Shown: one piece after another, positions 7,411-14,323 of the stretch | Numbering within the stretch: position 1 is the stretch's first letter | Layout: each line of letters starts with the position of its first letter | Source of the DNA: Saprospiraceae bacterium | GTDB taxonomy: Bacteria; Bacteroidota; Bacteroidia; Chitinophagales; Saprospiraceae | Reading direction: 5' to 3' | Length of the DNA stretch: 15,669 nt | NCBI GenBank assembly: GCA_020850025.1 | Contig: JADZFI010000125.1 | Location: forward strand, 1 to 15,669 | Notes under the pieces: model-generated | Told to the model about the DNA's origin: nothing | The model's database searches: none | Seen by the model: only the letters and a program-made list of their open reading frames with translations | Program-made: the position numbers and the translations under genes

Positions 7411-7914
7411 ATGCCTTTTCTGATCCCATTTTTGCTGCTTATTGGAGTCTGTCCGCTTGGGGCACAGGAATCATTTGTGATCCAACTGGACGAGGTGGAA
7501 ATCACCGCCAGCCGGATTGTGCGCGGCGATGGCGATACCTATGGCCTGGGCGACTGGCATTGTCGCTTCGGGGTTTCATTAAGCGGATCAATGGTGTTGT
7601 TGGAAGGGCGGATCATTTTTGCTGAAAAAGCCAACGACCATACCACCATTGTGGGCACATTTAAAAAGCAAATTCCGGTAAAAGCGCTGGAAGCCTGCCA
7701 ACATTGTATCATACAATTGGATCCGGCTGAAGGAACCGTGAGTGGCACCAACATCGGCGCCAGAGGCTACCGAATGTTTGCCGGACAGGGACTCATCCGG
7801 CGAGCCAGTATCCAGACAGATGTCTTCGGGCAGGATGCCGGCCATATTGGCGGCACCATTCAATTTGCCCCAGTCAGGGTACTGGTGGACTGTTTGATTA
7901 CGGCTAACGAGTGA
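7411..7914 (+). CDS. small secreted protein of unknown function
   Basis: 167 residues with a probable signal peptide at 1-19 (MPFLIPFLLLIGVCPLGAQ), so the mature protein of about 148 residues is exported. I do not recognise the family. The body looks beta-rich with many glycines; a notable stretch is GTNIGARGYRMFAGQGLIRRA (split: GTNIGARGYR at 112-121, MFAGQGLIRRA at 122-132), followed by DVFGQDAGHIGGTIQFAPV. Four mature-part cysteines (51, 96, 99, 161) could form disulphides. There is no lipobox and no T9SS tail. The gene has its own promoter candidate and inverted repeat upstream, and its TGA stop shares its A with the first heptad of a repeat array. It is convergent with the radical SAM gene. 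The coding call rests on the signal peptide, the flanking promoter-like sequence and an unbroken frame, so I am fairly but not fully sure. Confidence 0.7.
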   Translation: MPFLIPFLLLIGVCPLGAQESFVIQLDEVEITASRIVRGDGDTYGLGDWHCRFGVSLSGSMVLLEGRIIFAEKANDHTTIVGTFKKQIPVKALEACQHCIIQLDPAEGTVSGTNIGARGYRMFAGQGLIRRASIQTDVFGQDAGHIGGTIQFAPVRVLVDCLITANE

Positions 7915-7948
7915 CGGCTTACGGTAGACGGCTTACGGTGGACGGATT
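7914..7948. repeat. five ACGGNNN heptads filling a stop-to-stop gap
   Basis: Exactly five head-to-tail heptads (triplets CTT, TAG, CTT, TGG, ATT) start on the last A of the TGA of the 7411-7914 gene and end on the base before the minus-strand TAA of the radical SAM gene (7949-7951). Unlike the other ACGG arrays, this one has no inverted partner arm. No non-repeat base remains in the junction. Confidence 0.9.
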
Positions 7949-9022
7949 TTAGAAGAGTCGGAGTTGGGGTGATTTGTAGTGTTCGTGCAATTCCAGGTTA
8001 TAGGCGGGCATTTTGCGGTCTTTGAGGAATTTTTCCTTGGCTACCCGGAATTGGGCATGGATGATTTCTGCGATATTGCCTTCTCCCTTCATTCTTTTCC
8101 CGAACCTTTTCTCTTCCAGGCTGCCGCCATGGGTGTCGCGGATGCGATTGAGCACGCGGTCGGCACGATCGGGCATGGCCTTGCGGATCCAGTCTTCGAA
8201 GATGAGGCCTACGTCTCCGTTTAGTCGCACCATGGTATGACCGACGCCAAGGGCGCCGCGTTCGGCTACGGCTTTTACCAATGGAATGATTTCATGATCG
8301 TTGAGGCCGGGTATGATGGGAGCAGCCATCACAAACACCGGTATACCTGCCTGGCTCAGTGTTTCCACCGTTTTGAGGCGCTGGTTTACGGTGGCGGTGC
8401 GCGGTTCGAGAAACAACCGTGTTTCTTCCTGCAGGGTGGTGATGCTGATGGCCACCTGCACCAGGTTTTCCGAAGCTAATTGTTGTAAAATATCCAGATC
8501 GCGCAGAATCAGGCTGTTTTTGGTGATCAGGCCCACCGGATGCCGGTATTTCCAGAAAACCTCCAGACACTCCCGGGTAATGCCGAATTTGCGCTCCGCC
8601 GGCTGATAGACGTCGGTATTCCCGGCAAACATGACCGGAGCGGCTTTCCAGGATTTCTTTTGGAGTGCTTTTTCCAGCAGTTGGGCGGCATTGCGCTTTA
8701 TCAGGATTTTTCGTTCAAAATCGAGCCCGGCGCTGTACCCCCAGTATGGATGGGTGTTTCTGGCATAACAATAAATACAGCCATGCTCGCAGCCCTGGTA
8801 AGGATTGAGGCTCCACTCCAGCGGAATGTCCGGACTTTCCACTTTGTTCAGGATGGTTTTCGGGTGGGTTTCCAGGTATTGTGTTTTTAGCTCAGGCTCC
8901 TCCCATTCACTGGCCACCAATGCCCAATCCAGCGGCTCGGCGCTGCGCACCACGCGCTCATACTGCGAGGGCGGATTGATCTGCGCACCCCGGCCTTTAA
9001 TAAACGGGCTGGATTTTGACAT
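7949..9022 (-). CDS. PA0069-family radical SAM protein
   Basis: 357 residues starting at the ATG at 9022 (MSKSSPFIKGRG). The cluster motif is NPYQGCEHGCIYCYAR: Cys78, Cys82 and Cys85 give CxxxCxxC, ligands of the [4Fe-4S] cluster that cleaves S-adenosylmethionine to a 5'-deoxyadenosyl radical. The following HPYWGYSAGLDFE and KRN segment, and the later VGLITKNSLILRDLDIL and ISITTLQEETRLFLEP blocks, are characteristic of the Rv2578c/PA0069 group, related in sequence to spore photoproduct lyase-like enzymes. The substrate of this group is not established, so I give no pathway. The protein appears full-length and cytoplasmic. A TATATTTG box (minus, 9049-9042) lies 19 bases before the start. The gene is divergent from the TPR membrane-protein gene, with a long palindrome between them. 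Confidence 0.88.
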   Translation of the reverse strand: MSKSSPFIKGRGAQINPPSQYERVVRSAEPLDWALVASEWEEPELKTQYLETHPKTILNKVESPDIPLEWSLNPYQGCEHGCIYCYARNTHPYWGYSAGLDFERKILIKRNAAQLLEKALQKKSWKAAPVMFAGNTDVYQPAERKFGITRECLEVFWKYRHPVGLITKNSLILRDLDILQQLASENLVQVAISITTLQEETRLFLEPRTATVNQRLKTVETLSQAGIPVFVMAAPIIPGLNDHEIIPLVKAVAERGALGVGHTMVRLNGDVGLIFEDWIRKAMPDRADRVLNRIRDTHGGSLEEKRFGKRMKGEGNIAEIIHAQFRVAKEKFLKDRKMPAYNLELHEHYKSPQLRLF

Positions 9023-9041
9023 TTTGTTGAAAATTCAAAGG

Positions 9042-9049
9042 CAAATATA
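9042..9049 (-). promoter_or_regulatory. -7 box TATATTTG for the radical SAM gene
   Basis: On the minus strand, TATATTTG is a perfect TAnnTTTG match, 19 bases before the ATG at 9022. A possible TTTG -33 element (minus, 9075-9072) lies 22 bases upstream, slightly far, and inside the left arm of the 33-bp palindrome. Confidence 0.55.
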
Positions 9050-9067
9050 AAACAAAAAATGTTTATT

Positions 9068-9138
9068 TTGTCAAATTTGATCACTTAGTGTCGGGGTGAC
9101 TGCCCGTCACCCCGACACTAAGTGATCAAATTTGACAA
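9068..9138. repeat. perfect 33-bp inverted repeat, 5-nt loop
   Basis: The arms at 9068-9100 and 9106-9138 are perfectly complementary around the loop TGCCC. Each arm contains the self-complementary TCAAATTTGA on its outer side and GTGTCGGGGTGAC on its inner side. The inner part recurs at 15641-15669, so this is a dispersed palindromic element. It lies between two divergent promoters, upstream of both genes, so it is not a terminator for either. Confidence 0.95.
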
Positions 9139-9162
9139 TAACCCCCAACCATCTGCAATTTT

Positions 9163-9194
9163 TTTGCGTTTCTACGGCATTGAAACGACCTTTG
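9163..9194 (+). promoter_or_regulatory. candidate promoter for the TPR membrane-protein gene
   Basis: TTTG (9163-9166), 20 bases, GACCTTTG (9187-9194), one mismatch to TAnnTTTG, then 16 bases to the ATG at 9211. The layout parallels the candidate before the 7411 gene. Confidence 0.45.
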
Positions 9195-9210
9195 CACTGC
9201 TGTAAACAAT

Positions 9211-9888
9211 ATGTATTTCCTTCCGGCAGAACGGCTGCGATTGTACCGCAATTTCAAATCCATTGAAGCGAGCGACTTCCATGGGATCATCCGTTTTTAC
9301 GAGCAGCATGAAGATGCCATCCGTTCGCTGGATTTCGAGGAGTACCTGGATTGTACCCTGATCTACACCAATGCCCTGTACGAAGCAGCTGATCATGGCA
9401 AACATTTGGTCATGTGCGACCACCTGCTGGAATTGGTCATTATGCAGAATATTGAGCACTGGGGTGGCGAGGATCTGTATCACCAGTTGTTGTCTAAAAA
9501 AGCGGCCTCCTATTATCACCTGGAGGACTACCCCAAAGCAGAGCGCCTACTGAAAGAGATCATCCGTATTTACCCTTCCGATCGGCTGGCAGCTGTGTAC
9601 CTGAACCGGGTGTTGCTGCACCAAAAACCCCAATGGCTGTTCAAAGCCCGGGCGGCCATGGTGGGTTTCGCCCTGCTGGCCGTGATAGTCATTGCCCTGG
9701 AAATCCTGACCATTCCCCATTTTTTCCCGCAATGGTCGGAACACATGCGAGTGGCCCATCATCTCCTGATCGCCCTGAGCCTCGCAGCACTCTCTGTCGG
9801 TGAGGCCGGACATTCCCTCCGCTGCTGGTACCATACCAGACACTTCGTAAAAGACGCAATGGCCAGAAAAAACCCACCAAAACACTAA
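9211..9888 (+). CDS. TPR-like protein with two C-terminal membrane helices
   Basis: 225 residues. The first 140 residues are helical and contain one recognisable tetratricopeptide-like pair at about 89-123 (LYHQLLSKKAASYYHLEDYP, then KAERLLKEIIRIYPSD). Two hydrophobic segments follow, at about 149-167 (AMVGFALLAVIVIALEIL) and 181-200. There is no signal peptide, so a cytoplasmic N-terminal domain anchored by a helical hairpin is likely. The C-terminus is basic (RKNPPKH). I do not recognise a named family; TPR domains mediate protein-protein contacts, and the partner is unknown. The stop TAA lies inside an 8-bp tandem repeat that runs to one base before the amidohydrolase start, so the two genes may be co-transcribed. 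Confidence 0.75.
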   Translation: MYFLPAERLRLYRNFKSIEASDFHGIIRFYEQHEDAIRSLDFEEYLDCTLIYTNALYEAADHGKHLVMCDHLLELVIMQNIEHWGGEDLYHQLLSKKAASYYHLEDYPKAERLLKEIIRIYPSDRLAAVYLNRVLLHQKPQWLFKARAAMVGFALLAVIVIALEILTIPHFFPQWSEHMRVAHHLLIALSLAALSVGEAGHSLRCWYHTRHFVKDAMARKNPPKH

Positions 9889-9922
9889 AACACCAAAACA
9901 CCCAAACACCCAAACACCCAAA
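9875..9922 (+). repeat. six tandem 8-mers (CACCAAAA / CACCCAAA)
   Basis: Six units in perfect 8-base register: CACCAAAA, CACTAAAA, CACCAAAA, then three CACCCAAA. The second unit differs by C to T, which creates the TAA stop of the 9211-9888 gene. The array ends one base before the ATG at 9924. The minus strand carries evenly spaced GGG runs. Confidence 0.95.
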
Positions 9923-9923
9923 C

Positions 9924-11105
9924 ATGCAAAAATTCACCGCCCATCGCATTTATCCCGTTTCTTCCGAACCCCTCGAAAATGCAGTGGTCATTACTGACAA
10001 TGCCGGAAAAATCCTGGCCATTGAAAGTATGGACCGGCATGACCCGGCGAGTGTAGCGCATTTGAACGGAGTGCTTGTTCCGGGCTTTGTAAACACCCAT
10101 TGCCATCTGGAGCTCTCGCACATGAAGGGCAAGGTGGATACCGGAACCGGGCTGATCCCGTTTATTACAGGGGTAGTTACCAAACGCAATGCTCCTGCGG
10201 AGGAAATAGCCGAGGCCATTGAAAAAGCCGAACAGGAAATGCTCGACGGCGGCATTGTGGCCTTGGGCGATATCTCCAACGCGCCGGATACGTTTGCGGT
10301 GAAATCCAGGGGGCGCATGCGCTATCACACCTTCCTGGAGCTCTTTGATTTTCTTCAGGACGAGAAAGCTGAAAAAACATTTACCGACGCACTCAAAGTT
10401 TACGAACAACTGCGCCATGCGCCCGGCTCCACGGCAACCCTGGCGCCACATGCGCCGTATTCGGTGAGTCGTGCGCTATTTCAAAAAATCAATCAGTTTA
10501 ACGCTGATTCCGGTATCACGGTAAGCATACACAATCAGGAAACCCCTCCGGAGCAGGAGCTATTTTTGGAGAAAACGGGCGGATTTCTGGAGTTTTATAG
10601 CAAATTCGGCATCTCGCTTGAGTCCTTCGAGCCCTCCGGAAAATCCTCCATCCACTACGCATTGCAGCACATGAACCCGGCCTTGCGCAGCCTGTTCGTG
10701 CATAATACGCTCACCACCAGAGCGGACATTGCTGCGGCACAAGCCTGGTCGGACAAGGTGTACTGGGCTACCTGCCCCAATGCCAATTTATATATTGAGA
10801 ACCGGCTCCCCGACTACTCCGCCTTTCTCGACACCGGTGCGCGCGTTACCATCGGAACGGATTCCCTGACCTCCAACTGGCAATTGTCCATCCTGGAAGA
10901 AATGAAAACCATTGCCCGCTACCAGAGCTACGTGTCTTTCGACACCTTACTGCGTTGGGCAACCCTAAACGGCGCCGAAGCCCTGGGTTTTGACGATACG
11001 CTCGGCAGCATTGAGCCAGGCAAAACGCCCGGACTGCTCTTGTTGCAAAATTTGGATGCCAAAGGAGTGCCGTTGGCCTCAGCAACGGTGAAAAGAGTGA
11101 TGTGA
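9924..11105 (+). CDS. amidohydrolase-superfamily deaminase-like protein
   Basis: 393 residues, full-length for the family. It belongs to the metal-dependent amidohydrolases (TRZ/ATZ, SAH/MTA-deaminase and aminodeoxyfutalosine-deaminase type). Metal-site motifs in order: NTHCHLELSH (His59, His61), SIHNQE (His203, with Glu206), FVHNTL (His260) and GTDS (Asp313); APHAPYS (His176) is another family block. The N-terminal and C-terminal segments (VLVPGF; LGSIEPGKTPGLLLL) form the usual small beta domain around the barrel. The sequence does not decide the substrate. Aminodeoxyfutalosine deaminase (MqnX, menaquinone synthesis) is one reasonable possibility for a Bacteroidota member; cytosine or adenosine-like deaminase is another. 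There is no Shine-Dalgarno: an A/C-rich 8-mer array directly precedes the ATG. The TGA stop abuts the GAC-type repeat array. Confidence 0.85.
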   Translation: MQKFTAHRIYPVSSEPLENAVVITDNAGKILAIESMDRHDPASVAHLNGVLVPGFVNTHCHLELSHMKGKVDTGTGLIPFITGVVTKRNAPAEEIAEAIEKAEQEMLDGGIVALGDISNAPDTFAVKSRGRMRYHTFLELFDFLQDEKAEKTFTDALKVYEQLRHAPGSTATLAPHAPYSVSRALFQKINQFNADSGITVSIHNQETPPEQELFLEKTGGFLEFYSKFGISLESFEPSGKSSIHYALQHMNPALRSLFVHNTLTTRADIAAAQAWSDKVYWATCPNANLYIENRLPDYSAFLDTGARVTIGTDSLTSNWQLSILEEMKTIARYQSYVSFDTLLRWATLNGAEALGFDDTLGSIEPGKTPGLLLLQNLDAKGVPLASATVKRVM

Positions 11106-11286
11106 GACAATGGACTTTTGGACGCTGGACTTTTGGACGTTGGACAATGGACTTTTGGACGTTGGACAATGGACAATGGACTATTAGACAATGGACTTGC
11201 GCTCGATAAAGTTGAAATGATCAAATACCCCGAGCACAAGTCCAACGTCCATTGTCCAATAGTCCAACGTCCAAAAGTCCAACGTC
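11106..11286. repeat. inverted array of GAC-type 7/8-mers between convergent stops
   Basis: Left arm 11106-11193: twelve units, mostly GACAATG, GACGTTG and GACTTTTG, starting on the base after the TGA of the amidohydrolase. Right arm 11235-11286: seven complementary units ending next to the minus-strand TAG of tsaE. Inside lies a second stem, CTTGCGCTCG (11196-11205) with CGAGCACAAG (11231-11240, one mismatch), and a 25-base loop. The whole gap is repeat plus loop. A bidirectional terminator or other 3'-end structure is plausible. Confidence 0.9.
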
Positions 11287-11712
11287 CTAAAAAAGATTGA
11301 TCCGCCGCATTGATTCCCCCAGAATTTCTATCTCCACTCTCGCGGCGTTTTCCGGGAAAAAAGCTTCCGCCACCTGTGGCCACTCTACCAGACATAGCCA
11401 GGGGTCGTGCATGAGTTCATCCAGGCCAATATCGTATGCTTCCTGAGGATTGCGCAAGCGGTACAGATCCAGGTGATAGACCAGGGCATCTGTACCGTCG
11501 GCAGCCTGATAATGGTATTCATTCACCAAAGAAAAAGTAGGACTGGAGGTATTGTCCTGTACCCCCAAATGTTCGCAGAGGGCTTTGACAAAGGTGGTTT
11601 TGCCCGCCCCCATTTCGCCATGAAGGGCAATTTTCCGTCGCTCGCCGAGGGCTTGCAAAAAAGCCGGCATGATGGCCCGCAATTCGCCGGGGGATTGAAT
11701 GATCCATTCCAT
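11287..11712 (-). CDS. tsaE: TsaE, ATPase of tRNA t6A synthesis
   Basis: 141 residues, a typical TsaE size. It works with TsaB and TsaD (and TsaC's threonylcarbamoyl-AMP) to put threonylcarbamoyl on A37 of ANN-decoding tRNAs. The P-loop is HGEMGAGKTTFVKAL (Walker A at 32-40), followed by the family hallmarks SSPTFSLVNEY (56-66), YHLDLYRL (79-86) and LCLVEWPQ (106-113). I place the start at the ATG at 11712 (MEWIIQSPGE), where the conserved region begins; the longer frame up to 11850 would run into the oppositely oriented murF-alr gene. A TATCTTTG box sits four bases before the ATG. It is divergent from murF-alr; alr and tsaE are also neighbours in mycobacteria. tsaB and tsaD are not in the window. 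Confidence 0.95.
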   Translation of the reverse strand: MEWIIQSPGELRAIMPAFLQALGERRKIALHGEMGAGKTTFVKALCEHLGVQDNTSSPTFSLVNEYHYQAADGTDALVYHLDLYRLRNPQEAYDIGLDELMHDPWLCLVEWPQVAEAFFPENAARVEIEILGESMRRINLF

Positions 11713-11716
11713 TGGG

Positions 11717-11724
11717 CAAAGATA
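11717..11724 (-). promoter_or_regulatory. -7 box TATCTTTG immediately before tsaE
   Basis: On the minus strand, TATCTTTG, then CCCA, then the ATG at 11712. It is a perfect TAnnTTTG match. A possible TTG -33 lies 21 bases upstream (minus, 11748-11746). A start site at the expected distance would give a nearly or fully leaderless mRNA. Confidence 0.55.
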
Positions 11725-11754
11725 ATCCAGTATTAACGGACGGCCCAAGTGGTT

Positions 11755-11762
11755 TACCTTTG
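11755..11762 (+). promoter_or_regulatory. -7 box TACCTTTG immediately before murF-alr
   Basis: TACCTTTG, then CCCT, then the GTG at 11767: the same spacing and nearly the same sequence as in front of tsaE. No TTG is seen at the -33 distance. It supports GTG 11767 over GTG 11749 as start codon, because 11749 would place the box inside the gene. Confidence 0.5.
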
Positions 11763-11766
11763 CCCT

Positions 11767-14226
11767 GTGCGATACCATCTTTCCGACATCCAACAAATAC
11801 TGGGCGCGCGCTGGCTTCAGCAGCCGGCCGGCGATCCGCCGACGGAGCAATTATTGTTCGATTCGCGTTCGCTGACTACGCCGGCCAATGCGCTGTTTTT
11901 TGCGCTGCCGGGCAAGCACCGCGACGGGCACCGGTTCATCCCCGAATTGTATGCTCAGGGCGTGAGGCAGTTTGTGGTGAAACAATGGCCAGAGCCTGAG
12001 CTCCTGCCAGAGGCCGGTTTCCTGCAGGTGGACGATCCGCTAAAAGCGCTTCAGGCCCTTGCCGCGCACCACCGTTCCCGCTTTCAGATTCCGGTGATCG
12101 GCATTACGGGCAGCAATGGGAAAACGGTGGTAAAGGAATGGCTGGCCCAACTGCTCTCGCCGGACTTCGATCTGGTGCGTAGCCCTAAAAGCTACAATTC
12201 CCAAATCGGCGTGCCGCTGTCTGTGTGGCAGATGCAGGAGCGCCATACCCTGGCCATTTTCGAAGCGGGCATTTCCCAAACCGGCGAAATGGAGCAGCTG
12301 GAGCGTATCATTCAGCCCAGCATCGGCATTTTTACCAATTTAGGCGCCGCCCACCAGGAAGGCTTTGCCTCTGATGCCGAAAAGCTAGCGGAAAAAATGA
12401 AGCTCTTTGCTCATTCGGACGTGCTGGTGTGCGAGTCGCGCTGGGCGCCGGCACAAACGCAAACGAAGCTGTTTACCTGGTCGAAAAACGGTGAGCCGGC
12501 ACAACTGCAGGTGCAATCCATTGAAAAACTGCACAACGGTGGGGCCCATATCACGGCAATGCTGACGGAAAGCGGCCAAACGCTTTCGCTCCAGTTGCCG
12601 TTTTCCGACGATGCCAGCCTGGAAAATGCCCTGCATTGCTGGTCGGCTTTGATGCTGTTGAACATTCCACAGCAAACCATAGAGCACCGGATGCTGCGTT
12701 TGGAGCACGTGGAGATGCGCCTGGAAGTAAAGGCCGCCATACAGCGCTGCACCCTGATCAACGATGCTTACAGCAACGACCTTGATTCTTTGCGCCTGGC
12801 GCTTCAGTTTGCCCGGAGGCAAGCCGCCAAGGGTCCGCTGACGCTAATTTTATCTGATGTTTTACAAAGCGGCTTGTCGCCCCGGGCTTTGTGGAAGGCC
12901 GTGGCCGACCAGGTACAAACGCATCAGGTGGACAGGCTGATAGGCATAGGCTCGGAAATTCCGGCCATCCGGGAGTTGTTGCCGGACTCCGTGGCGTGCT
13001 CGTTTTATCCGGCTACCGAGGTATTTCTGGAACAAATAGGGCAATTGGAATTCCGCGAAGAAACCATTTTGCTCAAAGGGGCGCGTGCGTTTGCTTTTGA
13101 ACGTATTGCCCGCCGTTTGGAGCAAAAGGCGCATAAAACAGTGCTGGAGGTGAATCTTTCAGCGCTGTTGAACAACCTCAAAACCTACCAGCGCATGCTT
13201 CGCCCCGGCACCAAAATGATGGTGATGGTGAAAGCCGAGGGGTACGGCGCCGGTTCTGCCCAGGTGGCCAAGCTGCTGGAGTTTCATCAGGCCGACTACC
13301 TGGGTGTTGCTTATGCCGACGAAGGTATTGCCCTGAGGGAGGCCGGCGTGAGCTTGCCTATTCTGGTACTCAATCCGGAACCCGCCAGCTTTGAGGTGCT
13401 CTGGCGTTTCCGACTGGAGCCGGAGGTGTACAGCATGGAGCTTTTGGAAGAAATTGTAGATTTTGCCGGCGCCGATAAATCGCTGGCCATTCACCTCAAG
13501 CTGGACACCGGCATGCACCGACTGGGTTTCGAGCCGGCCGATATGCCGGCACTTTTGGAGAAATTGAAAAAAGCGCCCCATTTAAGGGTAGCTTCAGTTT
13601 TTTCACACCTGGCAGCCAGCGATGCGCCTGTACACGACGAGTTTACCCGTGCACAGGCCAAAATTTTCCAAAATATGGCAAAACAAATCCAGGAAACGCT
13701 GGGATATGCTCCTTTGCGCCATATTTGCAACACCGGAGGCATTGAACGCTGGCCGGAGTTCCATTTCGATATGGTGCGGCTGGGAATTGGATTGTATGGA
13801 ATAGGAGGGCAGGCGATACAGCATCAGTTGCAGGTGGTCAATGTGCTTAAAGCAACCATCAGCCAGATCAAGAACATTCCTGCAGGTGAAACGGTGGGGT
13901 ACAACCGCAACAGCGGCGTGTTGAACAAGCCTCGCCGCATTGCCACCATCAGCATAGGCTACGCCGACGGTTTTTTGCGACTGGCCGGCGGCGGGCGATA
14001 CACGGTAGCTGTTCGCGGACACCTGGCTGCTACCGTAGGAAATGTTTGTATGGACATGACGATGATTGACGTTACCGACATACCGGATGCCCGTGTGGGA
14101 GATGAGGTGGTCATTTTCGGCCACAATCCGCTTGTACAGGATCTGGCACAATGCCTGCAAACCATCCCCTACGAGGTTTTTACCAACGTATCGGATAGGG
14201 TAAAAAGGGTATATTGGCAAGAGTGA
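11767..14226 (+). CDS. murF-alr: MurF-alanine racemase fusion
   Basis: 819 residues from the GTG at 11767 (MRYHLSDIQQIL). The GTG at 11749 would add six residues. Residues about 1-450 are a Mur ligase: N-terminal UDP-binding domain, P-loop TGSNGKT (114-120), YNSQIGVPLSVW, then the C-terminal domain with INDAYSNDLDS and LLKGARAF. Residues about 458-819 are a fold-type III alanine racemase: PLP-Lys489 in MVKAEGYGAG, HLKLDTGMHRLGF, RLGIGLYG, catalytic Tyr732 in SIGYADG, and Met762 in NVCMDMTM. So it racemises L-Ala to D-Ala and carries a MurF-type domain that adds D-Ala-D-Ala to the UDP-MurNAc-tripeptide. Such fusions are known in Bacteroidota. The MurF half departs from canonical motifs (DAYSND for DAYNANP, KGARAFAFE for KGSRGIKLE), and a normal murF follows, so its ligase activity is uncertain. 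Confidence 0.93.
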   Translation: MRYHLSDIQQILGARWLQQPAGDPPTEQLLFDSRSLTTPANALFFALPGKHRDGHRFIPELYAQGVRQFVVKQWPEPELLPEAGFLQVDDPLKALQALAAHHRSRFQIPVIGITGSNGKTVVKEWLAQLLSPDFDLVRSPKSYNSQIGVPLSVWQMQERHTLAIFEAGISQTGEMEQLERIIQPSIGIFTNLGAAHQEGFASDAEKLAEKMKLFAHSDVLVCESRWAPAQTQTKLFTWSKNGEPAQLQVQSIEKLHNGGAHITAMLTESGQTLSLQLPFSDDASLENALHCWSALMLLNIPQQTIEHRMLRLEHVEMRLEVKAAIQRCTLINDAYSNDLDSLRLALQFARRQAAKGPLTLILSDVLQSGLSPRALWKAVADQVQTHQVDRLIGIGSEIPAIRELLPDSVACSFYPATEVFLEQIGQLEFREETILLKGARAFAFERIARRLEQKAHKTVLEVNLSALLNNLKTYQRMLRPGTKMMVMVKAEGYGAGSAQVAKLLEFHQADYLGVAYADEGIALREAGVSLPILVLNPEPASFEVLWRFRLEPEVYSMELLEEIVDFAGADKSLAIHLKLDTGMHRLGFEPADMPALLEKLKKAPHLRVASVFSHLAASDAPVHDEFTRAQAKIFQNMAKQIQETLGYAPLRHICNTGGIERWPEFHFDMVRLGIGLYGIGGQAIQHQLQVVNVLKATISQIKNIPAGETVGYNRNSGVLNKPRRIATISIGYADGFLRLAGGGRYTVAVRGHLAATVGNVCMDMTMIDVTDIPDARVGDEVVIFGHNPLVQDLAQCLQTIPYEVFTNVSDRVKRVYWQE

Positions 14227-14314
14227 CGGCTTACGGCCTACGGTGGACGGCTTACGGTGGACGGTGGACAGCTTACGGTAGGCCGTCAACCGTAGGCCGT
14301 CAACCGTAAGCCGT
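14226..14314. repeat. inverted array of ACGGNNN heptads between murF-alr and murF
   Basis: Seven heptads (14226-14274; the last is ACAGCTT), ACGGT at the turn, then five complementary heptads (14280-14314). The first base is the last A of the murF-alr TGA stop. The array ends nine bases before the murF ATG at 14324. Unlike the other arrays, it lies between two same-direction genes, so the hairpin could end the first mRNA or sit in the leader of the second. Confidence 0.9.
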
Positions 14315-14323
14315 TAAAAAAAC

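Noticed and set aside
7238..7429. 63-codon minus-strand frame in the divergent gap
   Set aside because: No protein signature, no promoter or spacing logic, and it overlaps the start of the 7411 gene.
9885..10451. Minus-strand 188-codon frame
   Set aside because: Its end is made by the 8-mer repeat (Val/Trp/Phe/Gly/Leu-rich low complexity) and the rest is antisense to the amidohydrolase.
11713..11850. Longer TsaE starting at 11850
   Set aside because: The extra N-terminus has no TsaE character and overlaps the oppositely oriented murF-alr coding region.
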